A DNA stretch of 64,000 bases from Shewanella seohaensis (GTDB lineage Bacteria; Pseudomonadota; Gammaproteobacteria; Enterobacterales; Shewanellaceae): NCBI RefSeq assembly GCF_025449215.1, contig NZ_CP104900.1, positions 2,480,001 to 2,544,000 on the forward strand. The letters run 5' to 3'. Position 1 is the first letter of the stretch; every line of letters starts with the position of its first letter. Both the position numbers and the translations under genes were made by a program. Below are positions 39,589-48,329 of the stretch, in pieces. The notes beneath the pieces are model-generated. The model was not told where the DNA came from. It did no database searches and saw only the letters and a program-made list of their open reading frames with translations.

Positions 39589-40383
39589 ATGATGAAAAAG
39601 ACGCTGATTAATATCTTGGTACTGAGTGTATTCGCTGCGCCCATCGCTAGCGTATCGGCAAGGGTTTCCTTGCAAAATCAACCTGTGCTCTCCGAGCCAC
39701 AGACTGAGATGCTTGAGCAAGATGAGGATGATGGTGAAGCGCTTATCGGTCTTGGCGGCGGAGCGTTAATTGGCGCCCTAGTGGGTGGCCCCGTTGGCGC
39801 CATTATCGGTGGGTTTACCGGCACCTTAATTGGCCAATCGGTCTCCGATACCGACACGGTTAAAACCCAGCAACAGCATATTGCCCTGCAGCGCCAACAA
39901 CTGGCGAGCTTATCGGCCAAACAACAGGCCAGCGAGCAACGCGCCGTCGAATACGCCTCAACCCAAAAGCAACTCGATGAACTGCTCGCCGAGCAACAAC
40001 AACTGTTAAGTGAGTTGGCGCTGGGCATGAATGTGCAGTTCCGTACAGGCTCGTCGGAGCTTGAAAGCCATTTTTTGCCCCAATTAGACAATGTCGTCAA
40101 GGTGATGAAGCGCTCGAGCGAGTCCAATCTCGAGCTGAAAGGTTATGCCGACCGTCGCGGTGATCTGGCCTACAACCAAGCGCTCTCGGAGCAACGTTTG
40201 TTAGAAGTGCGGGGATACTTGATTAAGCAAGGCGTAGCCCCCGAGCGGATCACCACCCAAGCCTTCGGCGCCAGAATGCCACTTAATGATCAACAAGATA
40301 GTGAATCCGATGTGTTCGATCGCCGAGTCACTCTGACCATGCAGCCTAACCAAGGGCTGATGGCGAGCCGTGTGACCGAATAA
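39589..40383 (+). CDS. pdsO: Sortase-associated OmpA-like protein PdsO
   Basis: 264 residues. Signal peptide (MKKTLINILVLSVFAAPIASVSA), then a glycine-zipper membrane-insertion segment near 55-85 (IGLGGGALIGALVGGPVGAI…), a coiled-coil of about 40 residues (QQQHIALQRQQLASL, KQLDELLAEQQQLL), and an OmpA C-terminal peptidoglycan-binding domain (FRTGSSELESHFL, LKGYADRRGD, SEQRLLEVRGYLIKQGV). Two ATGs are adjacent at 39589 and 39592; AAAGGAATGAG stands just upstream. In the Pds system this protein may anchor or cap the assembly at the outer membrane; this is inference from its fold. Confidence 0.88.
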   Translation: MMKKTLINILVLSVFAAPIASVSARVSLQNQPVLSEPQTEMLEQDEDDGEALIGLGGGALIGALVGGPVGAIIGGFTGTLIGQSVSDTDTVKTQQQHIALQRQQLASLSAKQQASEQRAVEYASTQKQLDELLAEQQQLLSELALGMNVQFRTGSSELESHFLPQLDNVVKVMKRSSESNLELKGYADRRGDLAYNQALSEQRLLEVRGYLIKQGVAPERITTQAFGARMPLNDQQDSESDVFDRRVTLTMQPNQGLMASRVTE

Positions 40384-40425
40384 TTCAACAATATCAATCG
40401 TATTCAATCAAGATCAGGAGCCTTT

Positions 40426-42780
40426 GTGATGATCACAGGGAAAAGGGTAAAAGAAGTTTGTCAAACACTGGCGATGCTAGTGATCGGCGCCTCCATTTGT
40501 TGGGGGCTACCATTTGCGGTGTTAGCCTCACCGAACAGTGTCGGCACCTTATCGGCGCCACAAAATATTGCCGCAACCTTCGATGAACACACGGCGAGCA
40601 CACTGCCAGCGTTCAGTTTAGACGATGTCACCCAAGGGATGCTGGTGTATCAAACCGCCAGTGGTCGTTTAATGCCGTCCTTACCCGTGGACACGCATGT
40701 GTCGATGCAGGTCTCGGGGTTAACCAATAGGGTGAGCGTGAAGCAGGTTTTCAGTAATCAAACGGGATTTGTGCTCAATGGCCGCTATCTGTTTCCTTTA
40801 CCTAATGAGGCGGCGGTGGACTCACTGCGTTTGCACATTGGTGAGCGGATCATCGAAGGTCAAATTCACCCAAAACAGCAAGCAAAACAGATTTTTGAGC
40901 AGGCCAAAGCCGAAGGAAAACGTGCCAGTCTAGTCAGCCAAGAACGGCCCAATATGTTCACGACCGAAGTCGCTAACCTCGCTCCCGATGAGGAGTTGGT
41001 GGTCGAAATCAGCTATCAAGAAACCATTCATTATGAAGATGGTCTCTTTAGCCTACGTTTTCCGTTGGTGGTGGCGCCGCGCTATATCCCTGGCTTAACG
41101 CTAGGCGGAAATAATGGTAAGCGCGTGACCAGCAGCCAAGTCTTCGATGCCGACCGAATTATTGCCCCGATCCGCGATGCCAGTAGTGAGGCCGATCCCG
41201 TGCTAAAGGCCGATATTAAGGTCAAGCTCGGTGAAGGTGTGGACAAATCCGCCGTGGTGAGTCCGTATCATCCCATTACGATTGATGAAAAACGGGGCCA
41301 ACTGACGGCCGCTTTGGCTAATCGCGTGCCCGCCAATCGCGACTTTGTACTGCAATGGCGTCTTAAGCAGGGCACCAGTCCTGTGGCTTGGGTATTCAAC
41401 CAAGCGGGCAAAACCCATACGACGCAGGACGATAATGCGAGTGCAGATAGTGGTTCAACTGCCAGTATTAATGACAATAGCAATAGCAATAGCAATAGCA
41501 ATAGCAATAGCAATAGCAATAGCAATAGCAATAGCAATAGCAATAGCAACGGCAGCAATACAGATAACTACAGCTTAGTGATGGTCCTGCCGCCCAAAGT
41601 CGAGGCCAGTGAACAACTGAACTTGCCCCGTGAGCTTATTTTAGTGATTGATACTTCGGGGTCGATGGCGGGAGATTCCATTATTCAGGCGAAAAATGCC
41701 CTGCGTTATGCGCTGCGCGGTTTAAGGCCACAGGACAGTTTTAACATAATCGAATTTAACTCTGATGTGTCTTTACTATCGCCAACACCATTGCCCGCAA
41801 CCGCGAGTAATCTTGCTATGGCACGTCAGTTTGTGAATCGTTTGCAGGCCGATGGCGGCACCGAAATGGCGCAGGCTTTAAATGCCGCGCTGCCAAGACA
41901 GGCGTTTAACGCAGCGTCGGCTGAGGATAAGTCGCTAAGACAAGTGATCTTTATGACTGATGGCTCAGTCGGCAATGAGTCGGCGTTATTTGAGTTAATC
42001 CGCAATCAAATCGGCGACAACCGTCTTTTTACCGTCGGCATTGGCTCGGCGCCAAACTCGCATTTTATGCAGCGTGCGGCTGAACTTGGGCGCGGTACTT
42101 TTACTTACATTGGTGATGTGGATGAAGTGGAGCAAAAGATCAACCAGTTGCTGGCCAAAATCCAGTATCCGGTACTCACCGATTTGCAGGTGCGCTTTGA
42201 TGATGGTTCTGTGCCTGATTACTGGCCCGCGCCGATCCCCGATCTTTACCGTGGTGAGCCGGTATTGATCAGCCTAAAGCGCCACCCACGTGAGCCTCAG
42301 GAACTGGTGATCTCCGGTCGTCAGGGCCATAAAAACTGGCAACAGTCGTTATCTTTGCAAGCCAATGACACAAGTCATTCTGCAACTGATGTAGCGCAGC
42401 CAGCGGCGGGACTCGATTTACTCTGGGCCCGCAAACAGATTGCGGCCTTAGAACTGAGTAAAAACGGCGCTAACGATGACAAGGTCAAACAACAGGTCAC
42501 GGCGCTGTCGCTCAACTATCACTTAGTCAGCCCTTATACCAGCTTGGTCGCGGTGGATTTAACTCCCATCACAAGCAATGCCATGAGCCGCGATGCGGTG
42601 GTGCGCCAGCATTTACCCTTGGGGTGGCAGCCAATGGGCGTTTTGCCACAAACATCGACCTCAAGCCGTTTCGACATGCTCTTAGGGGGCAGCGTGTTAC
42701 TACTTGCCTTGATGTTGGCGCTGTCGATTCGTCGCCAGCAGCGGCAGCAACGCGCGCTGTCATTCGCGCTGAACGGCTGA
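40426..42780 (+). CDS. Sortase target protein: VIT and VWA domains with LPQTS sorting tail
   Basis: 784 residues, matching the marine proteobacterial sortase target proteins. Signal peptide (about 1-35), VIT domain (about 70-200, MQVSGLTNRVSVKQVFSN), a 24-residue Asn-Ser repeat at 351-374, VWA domain with the MIDAS motif DTSGSMAG (from residue 408) and later MTDGSVGNE, then a C-terminal domain and the sorting signal: LPQTS (740-744), a hydrophobic helix (LLGGSVLLLALMLALSI) and RRQQRQQR. The LPxT-helix-Arg tail is the cell-wall sorting plan of Gram-positives, here in a Gram-negative. The dedicated sortase gene follows 3 bp after the stop. Confidence 0.92.
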   Translation: MMITGKRVKEVCQTLAMLVIGASICWGLPFAVLASPNSVGTLSAPQNIAATFDEHTASTLPAFSLDDVTQGMLVYQTASGRLMPSLPVDTHVSMQVSGLTNRVSVKQVFSNQTGFVLNGRYLFPLPNEAAVDSLRLHIGERIIEGQIHPKQQAKQIFEQAKAEGKRASLVSQERPNMFTTEVANLAPDEELVVEISYQETIHYEDGLFSLRFPLVVAPRYIPGLTLGGNNGKRVTSSQVFDADRIIAPIRDASSEADPVLKADIKVKLGEGVDKSAVVSPYHPITIDEKRGQLTAALANRVPANRDFVLQWRLKQGTSPVAWVFNQAGKTHTTQDDNASADSGSTASINDNSNSNSNSNSNSNSNSNSNSNSNSNGSNTDNYSLVMVLPPKVEASEQLNLPRELILVIDTSGSMAGDSIIQAKNALRYALRGLRPQDSFNIIEFNSDVSLLSPTPLPATASNLAMARQFVNRLQADGGTEMAQALNAALPRQAFNAASAEDKSLRQVIFMTDGSVGNESALFELIRNQIGDNRLFTVGIGSAPNSHFMQRAAELGRGTFTYIGDVDEVEQKINQLLAKIQYPVLTDLQVRFDDGSVPDYWPAPIPDLYRGEPVLISLKRHPREPQELVISGRQGHKNWQQSLSLQANDTSHSATDVAQPAAGLDLLWARKQIAALELSKNGANDDKVKQQVTALSLNYHLVSPYTSLVAVDLTPITSNAMSRDAVVRQHLPLGWQPMGVLPQTSTSSRFDMLLGGSVLLLALMLALSIRRQQRQQRALSFALNG
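41476..41547 (+). repeat. Hexanucleotide tandem repeat (AATAGC) x12
   Basis: Twelve perfect AATAGC units, in frame, encode (Asn-Ser)12 in the linker between VIT and VWA domains of the sortase target. Six is a multiple of three, so slippage changes linker length without breaking the frame. Confidence 0.97.
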
Positions 42781-42783
42781 GTC

Positions 42784-43473
42784 ATGTCCATGAGTATGCG
42801 CATGACTCAACAGATACAAATAGGATTGCTGGTGGGATTGGTATTACTCGGCATCACGTTGTTTGGAAAAGGATTCTATATGCAAGCGAAAGCACACTTT
42901 GCCCAATATTTGATTGAACAAGCCTGGGCTAAAACCTTAATCGATGGTCAGTCCCATAAACCTTGGTCCTGGGCCGATACCTATCCCGTGGCTAAGCTCT
43001 CCATTGAGCAGGCTAAAAGACCGAATCACTTCGATGGCCCGGCATCCAACGATAGCTTATATGTGCTGGCGGGCGCATCAGGCCGTAATTTGGCCTTCGG
43101 GCCAGCCTTAGTGTTATCGAGTGCCCCCGCTGGCGCGCAAGGTAACACTGTGATTGCCGGACACAGGGATACGCATTTTGCGATGTTAAATGGCATCAGT
43201 GTTGGACGCCGTTTGGCGCTGCAAACCGCGACGGGCAAAGAAATTGTTTACCAAGTGGTGGCGACTGAAGTGGTGCATGAATCGCAAACTGAGTTGATGG
43301 CGCCAAGTGAGGATAATCGTTTAACCCTGATCACTTGCTATCCCTTCGATGCGCTGCAAGGCGGGGCTGAACTGCGTTTTGTGGTGCAGGCCATCCCTGT
43401 CGAACCCGAGCCCGCTGCATTGCAATCCGCTGAAACGATGGCCACACAGGCGATGGTTCAAAAGGTGGCCTAG
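42784..43473 (+). CDS. Class GN (marine proteobacterial) sortase
   Basis: 229 residues. N-terminal membrane helix (IGLLVGLVLLGITLFGKGF), extracytoplasmic sortase domain with catalytic His in AGHRDTHF (residue 127), Cys in TLITCYPF (185) and Arg in AELRF (198). Sortases cut LPxT-type motifs and transfer the protein to an amine. The partner is the LPQTS protein immediately upstream, and the genes are nearly contiguous (3 bp gap). The N-terminus has several ATGs (42784, 42790, 42796, 42802); exact start uncertain. Confidence 0.93.
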   Translation: MSMSMRMTQQIQIGLLVGLVLLGITLFGKGFYMQAKAHFAQYLIEQAWAKTLIDGQSHKPWSWADTYPVAKLSIEQAKRPNHFDGPASNDSLYVLAGASGRNLAFGPALVLSSAPAGAQGNTVIAGHRDTHFAMLNGISVGRRLALQTATGKEIVYQVVATEVVHESQTELMAPSEDNRLTLITCYPFDALQGGAELRFVVQAIPVEPEPAALQSAETMATQAMVQKVA

Positions 43474-43477
43474 GGGC

Positions 43478-43511
43478 AACGCTTTTATCTAAAAACGTAT
43501 AAAAGCGTTGA
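43478..43511 (+). terminator. Hairpin after the sortase gene
   Basis: CAACGCTTTTA…TATAAAAGCGTTG, a 11-12 bp stem directly after the stop. No T tract beyond, so it is a 3' hairpin rather than a clear terminator. Confidence 0.4.
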
Positions 43512-43650
43512 GTTAACAGCCTTGTGTCAGTTCCTGAAGATAAGCATGTAAATAAGTCGGTGAGATAAGGAGAGGGCGCTAAGCCGCTGTTGATAAAGCT
43601 CACAATAATCAAAGCATGATAACGATGGCGTGAAAACCAGCGTGATGAAC

Positions 43651-43682
43651 AAAAAGGCAGAACCAGAGTTCTGCCTTTTGTT
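43651..43682 (+). terminator. Bidirectional terminator between sortase locus and GGDEF gene
   Basis: AAAAAGGCAGAAC…GTTCTGCCTTTTGTT, serving the sortase unit on plus and the GGDEF gene on minus. Confidence 0.85.
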
Positions 43683-43686
43683 CGAG

Positions 43687-44712
43687 CTAGTTGCTCATCG
43701 GCATCACCCGATTTCGACCTAAGCGTTTGGCTTCGTAAAGTAGCATATCCGCTCTTTCGATGAGGTGAATAGCCACTTGTTTTTCTTGCCACTGGGCGAC
43801 ACCGAAGGAGGCGGTGATATTGTCGATACGTTGATCTTTGCGCCTATCCTTGAGGCTGAGTTTCTCGAGCCCACGGCGCATGGCCTCGGCCAGTTGCCGC
43901 GCAATGCGCAGCTGGCTTTTCGGCACGATTATCGCGAACTCCTCGCCGCCGAAGCGGTACAACTTACAACCATCTCGACAGGCTTCCTGCAAACGCTTTG
44001 ATACAGCTCTTAATACTTGATCGCCCAGCTGGTGGCCATAGTTGTCGTTAAAAGCTTTAAAGTGATCGATATCGACCAAGATAAGACAGGTACCCTCGGG
44101 GGCCTGTGCCAACATGCCGGCGAGGTCGGCGTCGAAGGCGCGGCGGTTTAAACAGCCCGTGAGCGCATCGTAAAGTACATCTTTCTCTGATTTTTCAAGC
44201 TTTTGTTTTAACGCATCAATCTCCGTCTGCGCTTTTTGTAACTGGGAAGTGAAATACTCAGTGCTCGAGCGAATATTGTCGGCTTCCTTCACCAAATTAC
44301 GCACCAAATCCAGCACTTGCTCGACGCTGAGCGCACCTTCTTCGATGCCATTGAGTTTGGCAAAGTTGGTGTTAATACAGGTCTGAAACTCAGTTGCATC
44401 GAGATTGGTATCCCGAATCGATTGCGACAGCTCAGTTGCCATGGCCTCAAGGTTGAGCCGCATATCGCGTACATCCAACTCAACCGGATCGGCGACATAC
44501 TGGCGAAACAACAACTCGCTGCTGACCGGCGGGCAAGTGTTGTAGTGGGCGATAACCGTATCAAGCTGTGCGTTTAACGCAGGGTTTTGTTCGCCCACGT
44601 AGGTATACCACAGGGCATAATTGATTGGCGTGGTGGGAATTTGATGCTTGAGCATTAAGGGAACCGCTTTTTTAAGATTTAAGGCTGCGGTTTGTAATAA
44701 ATCTCGTGACAT
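43687..44712 (-). CDS. Diguanylate cyclase with N-terminal helical domain, degenerate I-site
   Basis: 341 residues from ATG 44712 (MSRDLLQTAALNLKKAVP); the frame is open further up. No membrane helix. An N-terminal helical region of about 160 residues (ALWYTYVGEQNPALN, LRLNLEAMATEL-like) ends in a coiled coil (LQKAQTEIDALKQKLEKSEKD) leading into the GGDEF domain with FGGEEF. Five residues before GGEEF stands RDGC where the inhibitory I-site would be RxxD, so feedback by product is probably lost. Cyclic di-GMP synthesis is expected; the input is unknown. Confidence 0.9.
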   Translation of the reverse strand: MSRDLLQTAALNLKKAVPLMLKHQIPTTPINYALWYTYVGEQNPALNAQLDTVIAHYNTCPPVSSELLFRQYVADPVELDVRDMRLNLEAMATELSQSIRDTNLDATEFQTCINTNFAKLNGIEEGALSVEQVLDLVRNLVKEADNIRSSTEYFTSQLQKAQTEIDALKQKLEKSEKDVLYDALTGCLNRRAFDADLAGMLAQAPEGTCLILVDIDHFKAFNDNYGHQLGDQVLRAVSKRLQEACRDGCKLYRFGGEEFAIIVPKSQLRIARQLAEAMRRGLEKLSLKDRRKDQRIDNITASFGVAQWQEKQVAIHLIERADMLLYEAKRLGRNRVMPMSN

Positions 44713-44896
44713 GGATACATCCCAATAAAAATAACTCGATAAACTAGGTATACCACATTTGGGTAAACAGTTTTGCCCGTCAAATCCCGTTACAACTAAT
44801 GGCCTGATGCAGGCTGAATTACCTGCCAAAAGCGTTGGGGGATATGATAGAGTTTATCGCTAAAATTAAATAATGATAATAACTTGGGAGAAAGTC

Positions 44897-46498
44897 TTGA
44901 AAAATTTCATCCTTGCCGGTGCCCTAGGTTCCTTACTGTCACTGCCAGCTATGGCCGCATCCTCCTTCAGTGACAGCTTGGATCTCGGCCAGTATCGCAC
45001 CGACGTCAAAACCTTAGCCAGTGATGCCTTCGGCGGTCGCGCGCCCTTATCTGAAGGCGAGCAACTGACGATTGATTACCTTGAGAAAGCCTTTAAAGAG
45101 ATGGGGCTTAAGCCGGGGTTTGGTGACAGCTATTTGCAGGCGGTACCGCTAGCGAAAATCACCGCCGATCAAAACATGCAACTCGATATCGGCGGACTCA
45201 AGTTTGCCAATGGCAGCGAATTTACTGCCAGAACCCAGAGAATTAGCGATAAAGTCAACCTCAGTAATAGCGATGTGGTGTTTGTCGGCTATGGCATTAA
45301 TGCGCCTGAATATAGTTGGAATGACTATCAGGGCCTTGATGTCAAAGGTAAAACCGTGATTGTGCTCGTCAATGACCCAGGTTTTGCGACTCAAGATCCC
45401 AAGGTCTTTAAAGGTAATGCCATGACCTACTATGGTCGCTGGACTTACAAATACGAAGAGGCCGCGCGTCAAGGCGCCGAAGCCGTATTTATCGTCCATG
45501 AGACGGCGCCAGCCGCCTATGGTTGGGGAGTGGTGCAAAACTCCAATACTGGCACTAAGTTCACCTTGGTCGATGCCAATAATAACCAAGGGCAGGTAGG
45601 CGTGATGGGCTGGGTGCAACATGATGTTGCCAATAAGATTTTTGCTAAGGCAGGTATGGACTTTGATACCTTAAAGCAACAAGCTGCTAAGCCAAACTTT
45701 AAGGCTGTTCCGTTAAACTTAAAGGCGAATGTGAGTTTAAACAATACGATTGAGCGCGCCGAATCCCACAATGTGGCGGCACTGTTGCCCGGCAAGAGTC
45801 GCCCCGATGAAGTGGTGATGATGCATGCCCATTGGGATCATCTTGGTACAGTGATTGAAGATGGCAAGCCAGAGATCATCAATGGCGCCGTGGATAACGC
45901 CAGTGGCGTGGCGGGTGTGTTGGCGCTGGCGCGTTACTTTGCCAAACAAGCGCAAAGTGCGCCGCTTGAGCGCTCGATTCTGTTTAGTGCCTTTACCGCC
46001 GAGGAAACCGGCTTAATTGGCGCCCAGCATTTCGCTCAGCATCCGAGTGTGCCGACCAAAAATATCGTGTCGTTTTTGAATATCGACGGCATGAATATGA
46101 ACCAAGGTGTGGATTATATTCTGCGCTACGGTGAGGGCGTGTCTGAGTTAGAAACGTATCTGGATAAGGCCGCTAAGGCGCAGGGACGGGTGGTGAAGGG
46201 CGATCCAAGACCACAAAATGGTTTGATGTTTAGATCGGACCACTTCGCGCTGGCCCAGCAAGGCGTGCCCGGCTTGTTATTTATGAGCCTTGGGGATACG
46301 GATCCTGACTATATTGCCCACAAATACCACAAGGGTGCCGATGATTATGATCCTAACTGGACCCTCGAAGGGGTGAAGCAGGATTTAGAGCTGATGGCGA
46401 GCATGCTAACCACCTTAGCCAATGGCACCGATTGGCCACATTGGGTAGAGGCATCAGACTTTAAGACCAAGCGTGAGCAAGACGGTCGTAAAAAGTAA
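44897..46498 (+). CDS. Exported M28-family metallopeptidase
   Basis: 533 residues from TTG 44897 (LKNFILAGALGSLLSLPAMAASS), chosen because GGGAG lies 6 bp before it and the signal peptide starts there. PA domain insertion (about 120-260, with DVVFVGYGINAP), then the M28 zinc aminopeptidase fold: HAHWDHLG (His, Asp), VDNASGVAG, EETGLIGAQHF, LNIDGMN, and RSDHFALAQQG near the end, giving all usual ligands. Probably a periplasmic or secreted aminopeptidase, possibly bi-zinc. A strong terminator follows; an IS200-type element was inserted just after that. Confidence 0.93.
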   Translation: MKNFILAGALGSLLSLPAMAASSFSDSLDLGQYRTDVKTLASDAFGGRAPLSEGEQLTIDYLEKAFKEMGLKPGFGDSYLQAVPLAKITADQNMQLDIGGLKFANGSEFTARTQRISDKVNLSNSDVVFVGYGINAPEYSWNDYQGLDVKGKTVIVLVNDPGFATQDPKVFKGNAMTYYGRWTYKYEEAARQGAEAVFIVHETAPAAYGWGVVQNSNTGTKFTLVDANNNQGQVGVMGWVQHDVANKIFAKAGMDFDTLKQQAAKPNFKAVPLNLKANVSLNNTIERAESHNVAALLPGKSRPDEVVMMHAHWDHLGTVIEDGKPEIINGAVDNASGVAGVLALARYFAKQAQSAPLERSILFSAFTAEETGLIGAQHFAQHPSVPTKNIVSFLNIDGMNMNQGVDYILRYGEGVSELETYLDKAAKAQGRVVKGDPRPQNGLMFRSDHFALAQQGVPGLLFMSLGDTDPDYIAHKYHKGADDYDPNWTLEGVKQDLELMASMLTTLANGTDWPHWVEASDFKTKREQDGRKK

Positions 46499-46515
46499 TC
46501 ATATTAAACAAAAGC

Positions 46516-46543
46516 AAAAAGGACGCCTAGGCGTCCTTTTTTA
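46516..46543 (+). terminator. Rho-independent terminator after the M28 peptidase
   Basis: AAAAAGGACGCC, TA, GGCGTCCTTTTTT. Confidence 0.9.
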
Positions 46544-46552
46544 TTTTTAGCC

Positions 46553-47150
46553 CAAAACCACCTACTTCAGTAGGTGGTTATCATCATTTGAGGCTTTGCC
46601 TGTATACCTACCCATGTTAAATGCATCTTTGATTTTTTGCGAAGTCAAAAGAGGCAAATAACATGAGTAGATACGAGCAAGCATCGCATGTGTTCTGGCG
46701 ATGTCAATATCATATAGTCTGGACACCAAAGTACCGCTTTCGGATATTGAAAGGTAATGTCGGAAAAGAGGTTTATCGATGCATTCAGGTTTATTGCCAT
46801 CAAATGGGATACATAGTCATGGAGCTAAATGTTCAAGTTGACCATGTCCATTTAGTGGTGAAGGTACCTCCGAAGATATCTATATCGAATTTAATGGGGG
46901 CGTTAAAAGGTAAGATAGCGTTGAAAATATTCAGTAAATTTCCTTACCTACGTAAGAATAAACTTTGGGGAAATCATTTTTGGCAGGGAGGATACTTCGT
47001 CGATTCGATTGGAATTAACGAGGAAATAATCCGTAGATACGTTAGGCATCAAGAGAAAGTAGAGCGGCAAGAGCAGGGTCAACTTGCTCTTGAATAAAGG
47101 CCCCTTTTAGGGGTTAAAACAAAGCCACCTTCTTCAGAAGGTGGATTCTT
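46553..47150 (+). mobile_element. IS200/IS605-family insertion sequence
   Basis: Single-gene element with a Y1 transposase and hairpin ends instead of inverted repeats. Left hairpin at 46556-46579 (AACCACCTA, CTTCAG, TAGGTGGTT); right hairpin at 47125-47144 (CCACCTT, CTTCAG-like loop, AAGGTGG), with a smaller hairpin at 47101-47113. These are the palindromic ends recognised as single-stranded DNA by this family. It lies between the M28 terminator and the stop of the barrel gene (47167), and carries no tnpB. Exact outer ends are uncertain by a few bases. Confidence 0.9.
46663..47097 (+). CDS. tnpA: IS200/IS605 transposase TnpA (Y1, HUH)
   Basis: 144 residues. HUH metal motif in VQVDHVHLVV and a catalytic Tyr in the C-terminal helix (IIRRYVRHQEK). 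N-terminal MSRYEQASHVFWRCQYHIVWTPKYR is the family signature. Intact, with AAGAGGC upstream. Single-strand transposase of peel-and-paste type. Confidence 0.96.
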   Translation: MSRYEQASHVFWRCQYHIVWTPKYRFRILKGNVGKEVYRCIQVYCHQMGYIVMELNVQVDHVHLVVKVPPKISISNLMGALKGKIALKIFSKFPYLRKNKLWGNHFWQGGYFVDSIGINEEIIRRYVRHQEKVERQEQGQLALE

Positions 47151-47166
47151 TACGTTTATCAATCTA

Positions 47167-48033
47167 TTAGAAGGTATAGCTGACCGAAAGCATCGGGCCG
47201 ATAAAACTGTAGTAAATGTTGTAGTCGGCGATTTGAGTATCTTTATTCGGTGATTTTTGGGCGATATCCACATCGACCTTGTAGTAGTTGTAGGCCACGC
47301 TCATGCGCCAGTTCTCGGTGATATTGGCATCGATGCCGAGTTTAACATCTACCAGTTCGCCCTTTACATCATTGAGTTTGATGTAGAAATACTGGGCATG
47401 GGTCGTCAGCTTCCAGCCAGGGATAAATTCATAGTTGGCGTAGACGCCAAAATCCGGCAAAGGTGCGGTGACATTTTCATCGACGATGCGGGGGATGGCT
47501 TGGCTACCACAAACATTGTTCAGCAGCTCAGAGGCATGGCAGACGCCGATGACGCCTTCAAAGCCGGTCTTGATAAACATAGTGTGCAAACCAAGGGAAA
47601 TGCCCACATCGTAGTCGCTGCCTTGGATGGCATCGTAACCGTAACCGAGACGCAGAATATCAATATTTAAGGTGGAGTTGAGCTTGCCGCCAGCCTTAAT
47701 ATCGTAAATGGTGTCGTTTATTTCGATTTGAAAGGGTTTGGATAAGGCTTGCGTTTCGGCGCTGCGGTGAAGTTGTTTCCAGTCGAGGTAAATATTATGC
47801 CGCTCGTTAAAGTGATAATTGACTTCAACAAAGGGTAAAAACTCATTCTCGGCCAGTTGCAGATCGGATTCATAGTCTAAGGTGAAGTTATTACCCGTGG
47901 TCGGGTTCGTCACCTCCATATTGGTATCAGACTGTGAATAAAATCCCCCTAACTCAAGGCTCAATTCCCCCGCCAGCACAGGACTGCTGCCAAGTAGAGC
48001 GATCAATAGGGGTGTTAGACGAGTAGAAATCAA
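47167..48033 (-). CDS. Outer membrane beta-barrel protein
   Basis: 288 residues from TTG 48033 (GGAG at 6-9 bp upstream; gives MISTRLTPLLIALLGSSPVLAGE, a signal peptide). The mature part alternates polar/hydrophobic with many aromatic girdle residues and ends in SVSYTF, the C-terminal Phe of outer membrane porins and adhesin-like barrels. Function unknown; resembles putative outer membrane transporters of Shewanella. A pair of Cys residues (CHASELLNNVC) may form a loop disulfide. IS200 was inserted just downstream. Confidence 0.75.
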   Translation of the reverse strand: MISTRLTPLLIALLGSSPVLAGELSLELGGFYSQSDTNMEVTNPTTGNNFTLDYESDLQLAENEFLPFVEVNYHFNERHNIYLDWKQLHRSAETQALSKPFQIEINDTIYDIKAGGKLNSTLNIDILRLGYGYDAIQGSDYDVGISLGLHTMFIKTGFEGVIGVCHASELLNNVCGSQAIPRIVDENVTAPLPDFGVYANYEFIPGWKLTTHAQYFYIKLNDVKGELVDVKLGIDANITENWRMSVAYNYYKVDVDIAQKSPNKDTQIADYNIYYSFIGPMLSVSYTF

Positions 48034-48273
48034 CGTTACTCCAGTATTCTTCTTATTATATCCAGCGATAACATCAGACTTTTGTGCCATAAGCCATGGA
48101 CATTTGGAGTGTAACAGCAAATTTCAAAATGTGAATAAAATGTTTTATAAATTACCCGGTTTTGTGATTTAAAACAAAAGTAGTACGGCTAATAAGCTTG
48201 GTATGATGAGCTTGTGGGGCGGATCACGGTAATTTGCATCCCAGTGATTTGTGACGAAAATGTACAATCAGGT

Positions 48274-48305
48274 CAAAAAAAGCGGCCCAGTAAAGACTGG
48301 GCCGC
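48274..48305 (-). terminator. Rho-independent terminator after the RimK-like gene
   Basis: On the minus strand GCGGCCCAG, loop TCTTTA, CTGGGCCGC, TTTTTTT. Confidence 0.9.
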
Positions 48306-48329
48306 AGATAAGAGCTTAAGGATGCAACA

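Noticed and set aside
41268..41558. Poly-Leu ORF on the minus strand of the sortase target
   Set aside because: It is the complement of the AATAGC repeat (GCTATT codes Leu-Leu in that frame), not a membrane protein.
43331..43792. 153-residue minus-strand ORF across the sortase 3' end
   Set aside because: It covers a coding region on the other strand and two hairpins and shows no family features.
46663..47097. A TnpB or omega RNA partner next to the IS200-type transposase
   Set aside because: No second ORF lies inside the element; the next gene is an outer membrane barrel protein.
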